From the NCBI GenBank assembly GCA_027475525.1, contig JAMWFC010000033.1, positions 248,001-312,000 of the forward strand: a stretch of DNA of 64,000 nucleotides. Reading direction: 5' to 3'. The translations under genes and the position numbers were made by a program. The notes below the pieces were generated by a model that saw only the letters and a list, made by a program, of their open reading frames with translations, was not told the origin of the DNA and ran no database searches. Below, piece by piece: positions 11,610 to 22,700 of this stretch (its first letter is position 1; the number at the start of each line of letters is the position of its first letter). This DNA comes from Macrolepiota albuminosa (lineage: Eukaryota > Basidiomycota > Agaricomycetes > Agaricales > Agaricaceae).

Positions 11610-11867
11610 TTAGAAGGAAGATTTCAAAATTGTAGAACACATTACATCGAGTTCTTTTTGTGTGCAAAGGGGTGCGAGTTTGGGCACTTCCGAAAATGAT
11701 TTGATACCGGCGGCAGTCAGAGTGGTACTATCAACAGGCTTGCCGAGAAGGTCGTCAGCAGCAACCTTGACTGTGTCGAGGACCGGGCCAGCAATGTCGC
11801 TGACAGAAATCGGACTTGCGAATGTGGCAAGGCTGCAGGAAAGGATGACAAAGGTCTTGAAATGCAT
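11610..11867 (-). CDS. small secreted protein, copy B
   Basis: An 85-residue protein starts at 11867 (MHFKTFVILSCSLATFASPI), with a signal peptide of about 18-20 residues, and ends CTQKELDVMCSTILKSSF. The upstream in-frame Met at 11975 is less likely, because the homologous copy A begins at the Met chosen here and shares the leader immediately 5' of it. The mature chain of about 65 residues has two cysteines eight residues apart. The function is unknown. The more compact form and intact stop make this the better preserved paralogue. Confidence 0.65.
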   Translation of the reverse strand: MHFKTFVILSCSLATFASPISVSDIAGPVLDTVKVAADDLLGKPVDSTTLTAAGIKSFSEVPKLAPLCTQKELDVMCSTILKSSF

Positions 11868-12638
11868 GCTGAGGAATCTGAGAACGATGAGTTCACAATG
11901 GTTCAAAACACAAAATTCTGTTGTCCTTTTATATAGGACAAGTGACTCGACCCTGGGCTGCGGCACGTATATCATACATACATAATTTGAGACAACATAG
12001 AAATGGCATAAGGAATTTTTGCAGTACCATTGTTTCCCTGCATGCGATCACCTTTTCGGTTTCTCTACTTTGTCCCTCCGCTATCGTACGTTGTCCAGTG
12101 AGATGTACGACCTGATAATGTGCATAAAACAAACAGTCCATGAATGGCGTTGATCGAAATCAATGTCATCGGCGACTTCTTTTTTATTTTGTCACGGTCG
12201 CTGAATGTATAGTAAGCCAGGTAGGTCTTACTTCTTCGGTCGATAAATTCTTTCTTTGTTTCCGGTCTCTCAGTTGCCGCCTTCGTGCTTGAAAGGAAGA
12301 CAGGAGAATCTCAGCGTTTCCATTTCTGTCAAGAATGTATGAAGGCACGATGCTTGTTTTCTAGAACGTGTCCCGTGAAGAAAAAAAAAACAAAATGATT
12401 ATTCTTTGGGAGCAGCCCCGAGCCGAACAAGTACTCCGTCAATAGAACCGTGATTAACAACCACCACAGGGAGTCGGTAAAAGTTCTTGTACAGTTCGTA
12501 ACCGATCGAGCGCGACGGACAACGTAAGCGAATAACAGCCTCTGCATCACAGACCTCTCGAGTCTCGAGTCTCAGTACTCCTTAGTAAGTATAGCAACTT
12601 CTCGCGAGAACAGAAACAAAAACATTTGTTCACGAATC

Positions 12639-12890
12639 AGAACTGTAGCAGCACGCAGGATGGAATGAGGTGGCTACAAAGTTCGAATTAGAACTGTAGC
12701 AGCACGCCGGATCGAAATTGAACGAGATTCCTACAAAGTGACACCTCTTGATAGCTCCGAGCCCGAGGCCGCAGTGTCTCGTTTGTCTATCGTAGGGGAT
12801 CAAGGACTAGACGTCGGTCCTCGGGAGACAAGATAGAATTCGGGAATGTAATAAAGTGCGCTCCGAGTCTAGACCGTCCAGGCTGTGACG
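12639..12890. repeat. duplicated flank of the secreted-protein locus, with internal 51-bp repeat
   Basis: The block agaactgtagcagcacgc occurs at 12639 and 12690, and a related block occurs at about 709 with the same downstream sequence (tgatagctccgagcccga). The order secreted gene - spacer - this block is the same in both loci, so the duplicated segment is about 0.9-1.3 kb with a diverged middle. Confidence 0.55.
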
Positions 12891-13115
12891 TGATTCGCAC
12901 GTTCCGAATGCCGCCACAACCCAATCCTGGCAGACCTCGCAGCAGTTGCCACACCCGCACCCACCTTCCTCGTCATCAAGAACCATGCAACAACGGCACC
13001 CCTCTCATTATCCTCTGCATCACCCAACGCAAATGACTATCAGAGGTCCGTCCACGTCTATTCTCCCTCGCAGCCTCGTCTCCTGACTATACCCAAACCC
13101 ACCCGAAACATTCAC

Positions 13116-13765
13116 TCATCCCCTCTTGCGCCCACTCGACTTGGACGTCTTGACCGGCTTCGGCACAGCAGTCAACGCCTGATCCCTGCTCACCTGTTCT
13201 CGTTCTCGTACAGACGTATCAGAGTGTCGATGTTGTCGCTGTAACGCATCAGCATGCCGTCGTCTACAACGCATAAAGAACAAGCCGACAAAACAGAAAC
13301 GACTCCCCTGATCACACTCCTGCTATCTTTCCTGCATTGTCTCTGCTTGTGCTAGCAGTGGTGGAGACGGGGGAGACAGGAGTGTGAGCCGCCGATGCGG
13401 CGGGGTATGGAGGTACCGACAAAGGCACGGCAGTAATATCGATATAGAGATAATCCAGCACTAACCGGGCGTCGATAGTATAATCCCCTCTATAGTCCCT
13501 GCTGAAAAGTCAGAGTCAGACTTAGATTAACCCGTAAGAGATGTCCAGAATCCAAATCGTCAACAACAAAAGTGGTTGCCCAGTGAGAAAATCACATCTT
13601 TATACATGTCCGCCACGATTGAGTATCTGATCAAAGGCTTGTCATCATTCCAATATAGTGTCCCCGCAGGCGTTGGATGATGATGATGGATCGTGTATAG
13701 ACCCTGCATCTCATTCGGACTCCTTGATCCATAATGTGACCGATTCTTGTATGGTTGCGTCGTTT
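13116..13765 (-). pseudogene. decayed multi-exon gene, unknown
   Basis: Minus-strand coding-like exons can be followed from about 13765 to a stop at 13116. The first encodes an ATIQESVTLWIKES-like stretch. The next, after an apparent 1-base frameshift near 13730, encodes TLYWNDDKPLIRYSIVADMY. A third encodes DYTIDARLVLDYLYIDITAV and a Pro/Ser/Thr-rich tail. The last (AG at about 13265) encodes DDGMLMRYSDNIDTLIRLYE and ends in KTSKSSGRKRG. The frameshift makes a pseudogene likely, although an unmodelled small intron is possible. No family was recognised. Confidence 0.45.
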
Positions 13766-13858
13766 GTTTCCAGACAACTCGAGTAGTTGCTATGATTTTA
13801 CGGTGTCAAAGTCAACGGTCAATCAACTGACTACATAACAGAAAATAGTACCGATCGT

Positions 13859-15168
13859 TCATTTCTTAGAAGGGTGGAAAGTCATCAGTCCATCGCTGAG
13901 AAACCCAGTGCGATAGCACATCAAAGACACCGGAAATATCTCAACGTTCCTGCCAACCGTATACTCCCACCAGCTAGGTTTCCTTGATCGCGTGTGAGGA
14001 AGAGAAACTTCTACGTCTGTGAGGTGGTTGGCGCATATTTCTGCGACTTGCTGAATGTGTGCATCGACCATATTCACATAGTGACTAAATGTTAGGTTTG
14101 AAAGTGGAATAAAGCAGTCCACATACATGTTCATCAATTAGGGAAGACACTTGTTCATCGATCAAAGCTCGTGTCAATGCGCGACCTTGCGTCTGCGTTG
14201 TTGGTCCATCCTCCCCCGACATAAGGATCCGGCGATCGTCTCGAATAACTCCGTTCTATCCGTGGCAGCGAAGAAAATCGGTCCAACATGCTCATTCCGG
14301 GAAGCAATGGCCTCGGTCTCCTGTTCCGTAAGCGTGAAACGGGCTGTGACAACGGATTTTTTTTGTTTTCGACATCCTGCCTGGGGAACTATTCGATGAT
14401 ACAACGAAATGACTAGAAATCCACATACACATACCTCTCGTCACTAAGGCTGCCGGATCGTCCAAGCAGATTTTTGCTCGAATCTTCATTTAGCCGTAAC
14501 TGATTTTCAGCCTCATCACAACTCAACCGCTTGGCACTAATATGTTGCTGCAAATCATCCAGCTTCTGCAATACAATAAATCAACTACTTACTACACCTG
14601 TAAGAGACATACACACTTGATCTACGTCATTAAACGTCTTGAGAAGCTGTTGACTACCTCGCGTGAGCTTGTTCTCTAAGTCTCTGCGCACTTTTCGGCG
14701 AGCCTGACCTGCTGATTCCCCAGGTACCTCTCCATTGAGAGTAATTACGGCAGCGTCACTTGTCTTATGCTCGTGTGCATCGTAGTCGGTATCTTCCTGT
14801 AATAATAGTGAACGTTTTTCGTTGCGTTGCGGAATTTGAGGGGGTACATGTAGATCTGAGAGGACCTGCAGAACCTCTTTGGTTGCGTCGTCGTCGAAAT
14901 TGCTGCTCAAGACCTTGTAAAGCCGTACAGATATAATGTATTTCTTGTCTGAGACACAGATAACTGAACTTACTCACTGTGAGTGGAGGGCATGCGCAGG
15001 CATCCGAGGCATTTCAAAGTCCTCCAATCTTGTAAAAAGCTCACGATGGGTCACCCGACACCTTCTCCTTACAGCCAACGACACGAAAACAAATCCCTTG
15101 CTCAAGAACAACCATACAGCCCCAAAACGCCTCCCTAGAGTCTTCACAAGGATAATCCCGCATAAATC
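13859..15168 (-). CDS. unknown multi-exon protein
   Basis: A coherent exon chain reads from an acceptor at about 15168 (tttccacctag), through a hydrophobic stretch (GAVWLFLSKGFVFVSLA) and a basic segment, to HRELFTRLEDFEMPRM. An intron lies at about 14920-14990. The next exon (14910-14628) is acidic and ends in a helical segment (ENKLTRGSQQLLKTFNDVDQ). Further exons start KLDDLQQHISAKRLSCDEAE and HYVNMVDAHIQQVAEICANH, and the stop is at 13859 (..FHPSKK). Heptad-like spacing suggests coiled coils. The middle exon (14150-14400) is ambiguous between frames. The 5' end is not found; the duplicated segment at 15243-15475 lies where a first exon would be expected. Confidence 0.45.
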
Positions 15169-15242
15169 CTAGGTGGAAATCTGGTATATTTCAGGTGTAG
15201 TGGTAAGGGTGAGTTCCCGCCAGTAGACAGATATTGATATGT

Positions 15243-15475
15243 ACAAAGGACAGCGCGCTAGCATACTTTATTGGGATAGGCTTGAAGACACCTACGTCAC
15301 GAACTGAGAAAAGGGCTTGACGGAAAGTATCAGCAGCTGGTCAAACAGTGACAATGACAAAACGCCGTACCTTATACTTCTTTGCACACCACGAACGGTG
15401 ATTTGACAAACGTTGAGATGAAGTGGTCAGAAAAGCAGCAAAGTGCAACGCCTGTTGTATCATTATGTACTGGGC
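15243..15475 (-). repeat. duplicated segment, copy 2 (partner 9726-9960)
   Basis: Homologous to 9726-9960; see that entry. Here the KYASAL frame lies just 5' of the unknown gene ending at 13859 and may once have been its first exon. Confidence 0.6.
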
Positions 15476-17486
15476 ACGGTTGTTTGCATCGAGGAAGGTT
15501 GTTACTCAATGAAGCGTAGAATTAGATTAAAAATGCCATTGTGTCGATCCAACGTGGTTGTTGCGGACTGTTTGTTTGATTTCTCTCGCATTTAGAGTCG
15601 TCGATGCTGCAGCACCTATTGCATCACGGATGCATGCACTTGATTGGATGAAGCAAAGTCGTAATTCATCGTTAAAGTTATATCCCCACTGGTTAGAGCA
15701 GTAGCGCATGGCGTACCTTCTCAATGCGACCTCTTACAACTTGGAAAAGCCATGGAGTTGTCTGCTGCAGAGGATGGCGCTGCGTGCTCGAGCCGAGGTG
15801 AGGTTTGGTAGTGAACGCTCATTCACATCCTGAGAGATCAATCATCAGATGGCGTATCATTCGAAATAATGACATTGCGTCATAGTACCTTGGAAAGGGT
15901 GAAGATTCGGAACAAAGAGTGGCAAGTATGTGCAGATTCACCAGGTAAAGGCTTACGCGCTTGGGCTGCAAAAAGTACGTGTTCGATGAATTCGTCCGCG
16001 CATCTGATGTCAGATTGTCGTCGCAAGATGATGAAGGCCCAAAATGTCCGAGACGTCCAGAATGTGGTCTGCAATTTTAGGTTGGGATGAGAGTTACTAT
16101 ATGTCAAAACCAACGGCAAGTGTTTCAGAGAATATGGAGTGCAGGCAAAGTAAAAGTGTGGTCTTTACGGCTGGCTTGAATCAAGTTTCTCAGATTCAAA
16201 GGTGCCCGTACGGGGAATTCCACCGCTGAGATGAGAGGATGACCGCCAACCATTGTTCTAGAATGTATTGCGAGAAGAATGTTCGTGAAAATGGATGCTT
16301 GTCGATTGCAGGGCAAGAGGCAAGTTGTTGGTTCCTTTCTTTTTTTCAGTTCCTTTGGCCTGCTGACTGACTGCAGCCGAGATACAATGTCTAAACCGAT
16401 GTATCAATGTGCTTTCTTTCTTAAATGAGGATGGCGCGATCTTGTGTCTCCAGGAAGTTGGCGCAACTATTTTTCCGACCAAACAATGGCTAGACGGACG
16501 TCAATTTAGTACATGCGGTGGTGAGTGTCAAACTGGTTATTTGTTTTCGGTGTTTTCCTTTCCGTTGAGACCCTGTATTTCACCAATTGGTGGATTCCCA
16601 GCGCACGCATGCTTATTTGTGGTGGAGATAATAAGCTTTTCCCGTGTCATGGCGATCTCTAAATTCTTTTATTTCCTTCGAGTTATCACCTATTCTAATT
16701 TCATCTCATTTACTTTGTCCACTGACGGCGATCTTGTTGTGCGGTCATGTCTTTCTAATGGGAAACATTCTTGCTTCTTTCCTACAAACAAACAAGCTCG
16801 ATGAACACAATACTTGAAGGCGTTAGACATGGGCGGCGCTATATCTCAACTCACAAAGCGCACTTTGACCATGCTCTTCCTTCGTTGTCTCCTTCTCATG
16901 GTGAGCAACTTGCGTGTGCTCGAGCGTATTTGTCGAATGATCTCAACAAATGAAGGCAAGAAGGACGATGGAGAGTTAAGCGTCCAATTTCACACTTCGT
17001 ATTCTGCTTTTGAATGTCGATATTATTGATTGCGGCAGGTCAATGATGAATCAGGATGATACCCGTAATGGAGGCATACAGCGTTACGAAAGTGGATTAA
17101 AAGGTAGTTCTTCACTTGATTCGTTTGCTGAGCTCGATTGCTGATGAAGATATGAGTACTCGAGATGAATTCTTGTTGTAAATACTGTAGCTTGTAAAAT
17201 AAAACCTGTAATTTTATCTGTGATCTCTCTGGATACGTCATCCAGAGCACATTATCTTCCTCTGCCGCCCGATGGTGCACGCATGGTCATTCACTTTAGC
17301 ATGATTTAAATCATATTGTATGATCCTTTGAAGGAAAATGTGTCTTGAAGAGTCTCAATGAATGATTCCTTCACGTATCACTAATTTTTCATCTAGTCTA
17401 CTCATATAATATATCTAAAATAGCTAGAACACCGAAAATAGACAATTTTCTGTCATTCTGAGACCTTTTTTTCATCTCCCTCACAG
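15476..17486. other. no firmly supportable gene
   Basis: The minus strand at 15880-16320 contains two coding-like stretches (SAVEFPVRAPLNLRNLIQAS and RRQSDIRCADEFIEHVLFAA) that could be exons of one gene, but the splices are not convincing and no family was recognised. The rest is AT-rich with short unrelated ORFs. Confidence 0.3.
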
Positions 17487-17536
17487 ACCATACTCCCTCA
17501 TGACCGATAGCTCCGGTAGTTACCGGGGAGTATGGG
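17487..17536. repeat. nested inverted repeat upstream of tRNA gene
   Basis: The outer arms ccatactccc and gggagtatgg are perfectly complementary over 10 bp. Inside them is the palindrome ccggta-gt-taccgg. The element lies about 85-135 bp upstream of the tRNA-Leu gene. Confidence 0.7.
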
Positions 17537-17620
17537 TTAAGACGGCGTCGACTGTACTTTGTTCGCGATCTAATTCAATGACAGCCCTTCAGGATTCCTC
17601 CCTTTTCCTTTAAACGACAT

Positions 17621-17731
17621 GGTGAGATGGCCGAGCGGTCTAAGGCGCCAGACTAAGGAAAAGACCAGGGCGTCCGACGTCCAAGTTATCTGGTCTCTTC
17701 GGGGGCGCGAGTTCGAATCTCGCTCTCATCA
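17621..17731 (+). tRNA. tRNA-Leu (anticodon AAG) with intron
   Basis: The acceptor arms GGTGAGA (17621-17627) and TCTCATC (17724-17730) pair with one G.T, followed by discriminator A. The D-arm contains the Leu-type GGCCGAGCGGTC. The anticodon stem CCAGA/TCTGG encloses the loop CT-AAG-G-A, interrupted by an intron of about 29 nt (17659-17687) one base 3' of the anticodon, the canonical eukaryotic position. The long variable arm (TCTCTTCGGGGGC) fits a class II Leu tRNA, and the T-arm GCGAG-TTCGAAT-CTCGC is standard. A run of five T follows at once, a Pol III terminator. It decodes CUU/CUC. Confidence 0.95.
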
Positions 17732-18084
17732 ACTTTTTGCCAAAGTTAGCATGTCCTATCTTAAAAGCGCCGCCCATACTAAGTTCGTTGATTTTTATTT
17801 TTTCCTCCCTCTAAACATGTCAATCTTTCGCCGTGAAGTAAGGCATCTATTGTCACCAGGTTCCTGTTGATAGGGAAGGGTTGATCGACAAACAAAAGTA
17901 TATCTATTATAGAGCAAGGTACAAAAGGGCTAATTCGATATGTACTATTTCGATACATAATATTGTTAAGGATCCGGGATGCTAACCCCAAAATCCTAGC
18001 AGCTATTGTAAGCAACTAACAAAAGATAGATTAAGACATAAACGCAAGGCAAAATCAAGAGGGATCTGGGATGCCACAAAGACC

Positions 18085-19344
18085 CTAGTCGTAGTCCGTA
18101 TAGCACGAAACATCCTTCCACTCCTCAAGACGCGTAAGTGTCTTCTCCGATTCCGTCTTTGCAACATCGTAACAATCTTGCCCAACAGCCAAAACGGTCG
18201 GGAATGATTTCCCACGGGCGACACCCTCCCCTCTCACCACATCAACAATGACTTGGACCCCCTTGATCGGATCCCCAGGTTGCGTACCGTCGAATCCTGT
18301 GAATTTAATCAAATCGAACAACGCTGAACACATGATACACGAAAAGTATGATTGAGCAAACGCACGATCCATAAAGTTGTTGTCAACATCAGTTACTGAT
18401 TTATAATCAGAGATCTGGACGCTTTGAGGTACATGGCGGGCTGTTGCGAGGATCGGCGTGCGGAAGTAACCAAACTCGGCGCATATGCTTCGCAGGCCAA
18501 GCGGAGAGATTTCAGCATGGAGGGTGGTAGATATACCTGAACATCAAAAAGTGACGTTTGCAAATGCTTTGTAGCAAGAGATGAAGATACCATACCACGT
18601 AGAGCGAACTTCGTAGCAGTGTATATTCCTGCATTTGGGAATGCACTAGAAATAGATGTTAATCTCTGTTTCGAACAAAAGAAGGGACGACAGTCACCCC
18701 CAACCACGCAAAGATCCAAGGAATAGGATGGTACCAGTTCGCCGTTCGCGCATATATGGAAGGAATGCGCGTGTGACATTGAGTCCACCAAGAACGTTGG
18801 TGCTGGATAAATGTCAGCTTGAATTTTGACGTCGCTTGACAACTTGACTTACTTGAACTCATCGAATGTTTGCTCTGGCCTGACATGATATTGATAATTA
18901 GATGCATGAACCAAGGGTCATTCATTTAGGCAGGAGACATACGTGTTTTCTTCTATTGCGCCAACCAAGAGATAGCCTATCGACGTATGAGTTAAATCTC
19001 TGGATGTAAATGATAAAAGGTTGGCACTGACCAGCATTATTGATAAGGACATCGACCCTGCCATGGATCTCAACAGCTCTTCGAGCTATCTCGCGCAAGT
19101 TGTCAAGAGTGTCCGTCACGTCGAGCTCTAGAATATCAGCTCCTTCGGCCTTGAGATCAATAAGCTTGTCCAAAGACCGTGCACGGGCGGTTGCTATGAC
19201 TTTATCCCCCCTATGTAGTGCAGCAAGGACAAGCTCACGGCCTAGGCCAGACCTATCGTACATGAGCAAAACAATATACGAAGGTATAAGATGATAGACG
19301 CACGAGGTTCCAGTGATAAGCCAGACAAGTTGCTTGCTATTCAT
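18085..19344 (-). CDS. short-chain dehydrogenase/reductase (SDR)
   Basis: This classical SDR has about eight exons. It starts at 19344 (MNSKQLVWLITGTS) with the NAD(P)-binding motif TGTSSGLG formed across the first intron. It continues through LELDVTD, the structural motif NNAG, a catalytic serine in LFLGS, the active-site YTATK (YxxxK), and a C-terminal region that ends after LEEWKDVSCYTDYD. All motifs of an active NAD(P)(H)-dependent oxidoreductase are present. Length is about 290 residues, usual for the family. The substrate cannot be inferred. The start codon lies only 41 bp from a complete copia element in the same orientation, so its promoter has been displaced or replaced by LTR sequence. 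Confidence 0.85.
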
Positions 19345-19380
19345 GTTGAAGAAATTGAGGGATAACACTACATCCATGAT

Positions 19381-19385
19381 GGGTT
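19381..19385. repeat. 5-bp target site duplication, left
   Basis: GGGTT directly precedes the left LTR and is repeated directly after the right LTR (24341-24345). Confidence 0.9.
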
Positions 19386-19704
19386 TGTCGCAGCATATTG
19401 TGGAACAATGTATATTTCGGTAGTAATATAGCACAGTTTATCTGAAGTTCGAAGTATGAGATGAATAGTAGGAACATGTATTTTAAGATGGCTCACCTGA
19501 AGTTCGAAGTATGAGATAATTCGAACTCCAGGTGACCGTTTCTGCTTTATAACATAAAATGAGACATTTCGAACTTTATAGAAGTTTTTCAAACATAGTG
19601 AAATAAAACGAAATGTATAGTAAGTGGAACGTACGTCATAAACGAATCATATATTATCTTGAGCTGAAGTCATCCTTCGCAGTTATACGTCATTTTCTTC
19701 GACA
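19386..19704 (-). repeat. 3' LTR of copia element
   Basis: A 319-bp LTR, 3' relative to transcription. It contains two direct copies of ctgaagttcgaagtatgaga. On the minus strand it is preceded by a short purine tract (GTGGGAG) that can serve as the polypurine tract. The polyprotein stop codon (19683-19685) lies inside it. It sits immediately upstream of the SDR gene. Confidence 0.95.
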
Positions 19705-22700
19705 CTCCCACTGGACGGCAACGTAGGAGGAAGAATTCGAAGTTTGTTACGATATTTTATAAAAGTTTCGCGGGGCAGAGCCTTCGTTAGCGTATCAGCT
19801 ATCATGTCGTGAGTCGAAACGTATTGTAGTTTTATGTTGTTCCTTTTGATTTGATCGCGAATAAAATGATATCGTATATCGATATGTTTTGCACGGGAGT
19901 GACCCACAGGGTTTTTAGAAAGCGCAATACTTCCAGCACTGTCGGTGTAAATAGTGGTTGCACAGGTTTGTCCGAAATCGAGGTCGTTTAACAAGTTTCG
20001 AAGCCAGATGGCTTCTCTCGTGGCGTTAGCGGAAGCTATGTATTCAGCCTCGACTGTCGATGTAGCAACTCCAAGTTGCTTTTTGGATGACCAAGAAATT
20101 ACGCTCCCATTAATCTCGTAGCACCATCCGCTAACGGATCGTCGGTCGTAATGATCTTGCGCCCAATTCGCGTCGCTCCATCCTATCAAATTTACACCAC
20201 CATCGCCTATAGGACCACCCAATACCAAACCATAATTCTTGGTTCCCTTGAGGTAGCGAAGTATACGTTTGCATGCGGTCAAGTGCGGTATGCCGGGACT
20301 GTTGGCAAATTGTGCCACCAGGCTCACAGCAAACTGAATGTCTGGTCGGGTTTGGGTCGCATACAAAAGTGAGCCGACCATAGATAAATAGTTTATTCCG
20401 CCAGCATAATTCGCGTAAGATTGAGCCTCCTCAGAAGTTTTGGGTGATTGGAGCAACGATAGGTTGTGGTTAGTGGCGAGTGGGGTTGCTATTTCGTGAC
20501 AAGAGTTCATCCCGAAACGGTTTAGAATAGAGTCAACATATGCCGACTGGTCGAGCCGTATGGTTCGGTTGCGCCTGTCGCGACTGATTTGAATCCCGAG
20601 CATGTAATGGATCTCACCTAGATCCGTTATCTCGAATTCCTTACTCATGTCTTCCTTGAACGCGATGATTTGATTGAGATCGTCTCCGGCTACAGCCATG
20701 TCGTCCACATACACTAGCACAATTAAGACGATCTTGCCTTTGGATCGGAGAATGTATAGACAATCATCGGATCGAGATTGCTTGAAGCCCAAGCACATGA
20801 GTACGTCGTGTAGACGTTCCTTCCACTTTCGACCGGCTTGCTTTAAACCATAGATGGCTTTAAGCAATTTCCAGTACCTTGCCTCGCCTAAGTTTTCGGG
20901 AGCTCTCATGTAGATATCTTCATCAAGATTTGCTTCAAGGTATGCTCCGACGACGTCGATTTGGTGCACTTCAAGATTGAGCATAGCCGCAGTAGTTAAG
21001 AAAACTCGTAGCGTGGTAAATTTAGCGACCGATGAGAACGTGTCGTGGTAGTCGATTTCAGGGATCTGAGAGAAACCTTGCGCCACGATTCTTGCTTTAA
21101 ACTTTACGCGGTTTCCTTGACCATCGAACTTTTCTTTTAGTACGATTTTGCTCCCCACGGCCTTTTTACCTGGAGGTAAATGATTTACCTCCTCGAAAAC
21201 ACCCTTTTTGATCAATTGTTTATATTCATCGTGTACAGCTTGCATCCATTTGTCTGCGTCGGGTGTCTGCATGGCTTCACGCATCGACGGTCCGGAAACA
21301 GCCACATACGCGATATGAGCGTTTTCTTCGTTACCATCATTTTCTCGATACCTAATCGGGATTCGCCGAGATCGAGTGGGAAGTTGACGCCTCGGTAAGC
21401 TTTCCCACCTCGCTCTTTTCCTTGGAGCGTCTGGGGTTTCCATGTCGGAAGGACCCTGGTCGGGAGTAACAGGACGAGACATTGTCATAGACTGGGTTTC
21501 GTCATCATTAACACTCCCTTCAGGTGCGCTTGTATAATCGTCATCCTCGGTCAATTGGCTGATGTCATGAGGTTGTGTGGGGACATGTACTTGTCGAGGT
21601 GTGTCGTCCTCTGGATACTTGGCAATTTCAATGAAATCTGGCGTGACTTCCGATTCGATCTCGGTTGTGTCGTGATTGACTTGTGCGAGCTCACTCGGAA
21701 CGTCGTCTTCATGGAATTGCACATCGCGGGAAGTAATTAGCTTTCCGTTTTCGAGGTCTTCTAATCTGTATCCTTTAGTTTCACCAGCCCACCACCCCAA
21801 CATACGAACCCTGACAGCACGGGACTCAAGCTTACCACGTCTTACTTCTTTGGGAACGTGCGCCCAACCGAAAGATCCAAAGACACGTAAGTGGGACACA
21901 TCGGGTTTCTCGCGGGAGTTGCTCCATTCAGTGAAAGGTATTTTACCACCCAATGCTGAATTTGGCGTGATCGAGCGAATATAGGTTGCGTATGTGAATG
22001 CCTCGCCCCAATAACGCAGGTCCATGTTTGTAGCATGCAACATGCTTCGAGTCATTTCCATGAGGACAGCGATTGTGCGTTCCGCTATGCCATTTTGTTG
22101 TGGTCTATAGGGGTTCGTAGTCTCATGTACAATGCCGTTTGCTTTGCAGAACCTTTCGACAGTCGCATTGACAAACTCTGTGCCGTTGTCCGTTCGAATT
22201 ATTTTAACGAGTCGTCCTGACTGCCGTTCTAGTCGAGCAACCGTCCCGCGCATTTCGTCCATTGTTTCTTCCTTTTTCTCCAAGAGCGCACTGTTTGGCA
22301 GTCGTCGACTGACCTCGACGATGACCAGGGCATACCTTTTACCATCCCAGGTAGGCACATTCATGGGTCCCACAAGATCCATGACTAACAGTTCATTCTT
22401 GTCATAGACTTTGGTACTGGCTTCAGGAAGAGGGGGTCGTGTGGATTTTCCTTGGATACATCCGCTGCATAGGCGGTCGAACTCGCGTGGTAGTTTGATT
22501 TTCAGACCAGTCACAAGGTTTTTGCTAACCATATTATTAATGGTCCTTGGACTGAGGTGCCCCAGACGACGGTGCCATAGACGCATCGTAGGTTCGCTTG
22601 CAATGTAAGCAACCTCATTGTTGTCTAGGCCGACGTTCATGCATTCGACTCGATATAGGGTGCCGTGGTCGCCCATCAATCTTGCGCGCATGAACTCTCT

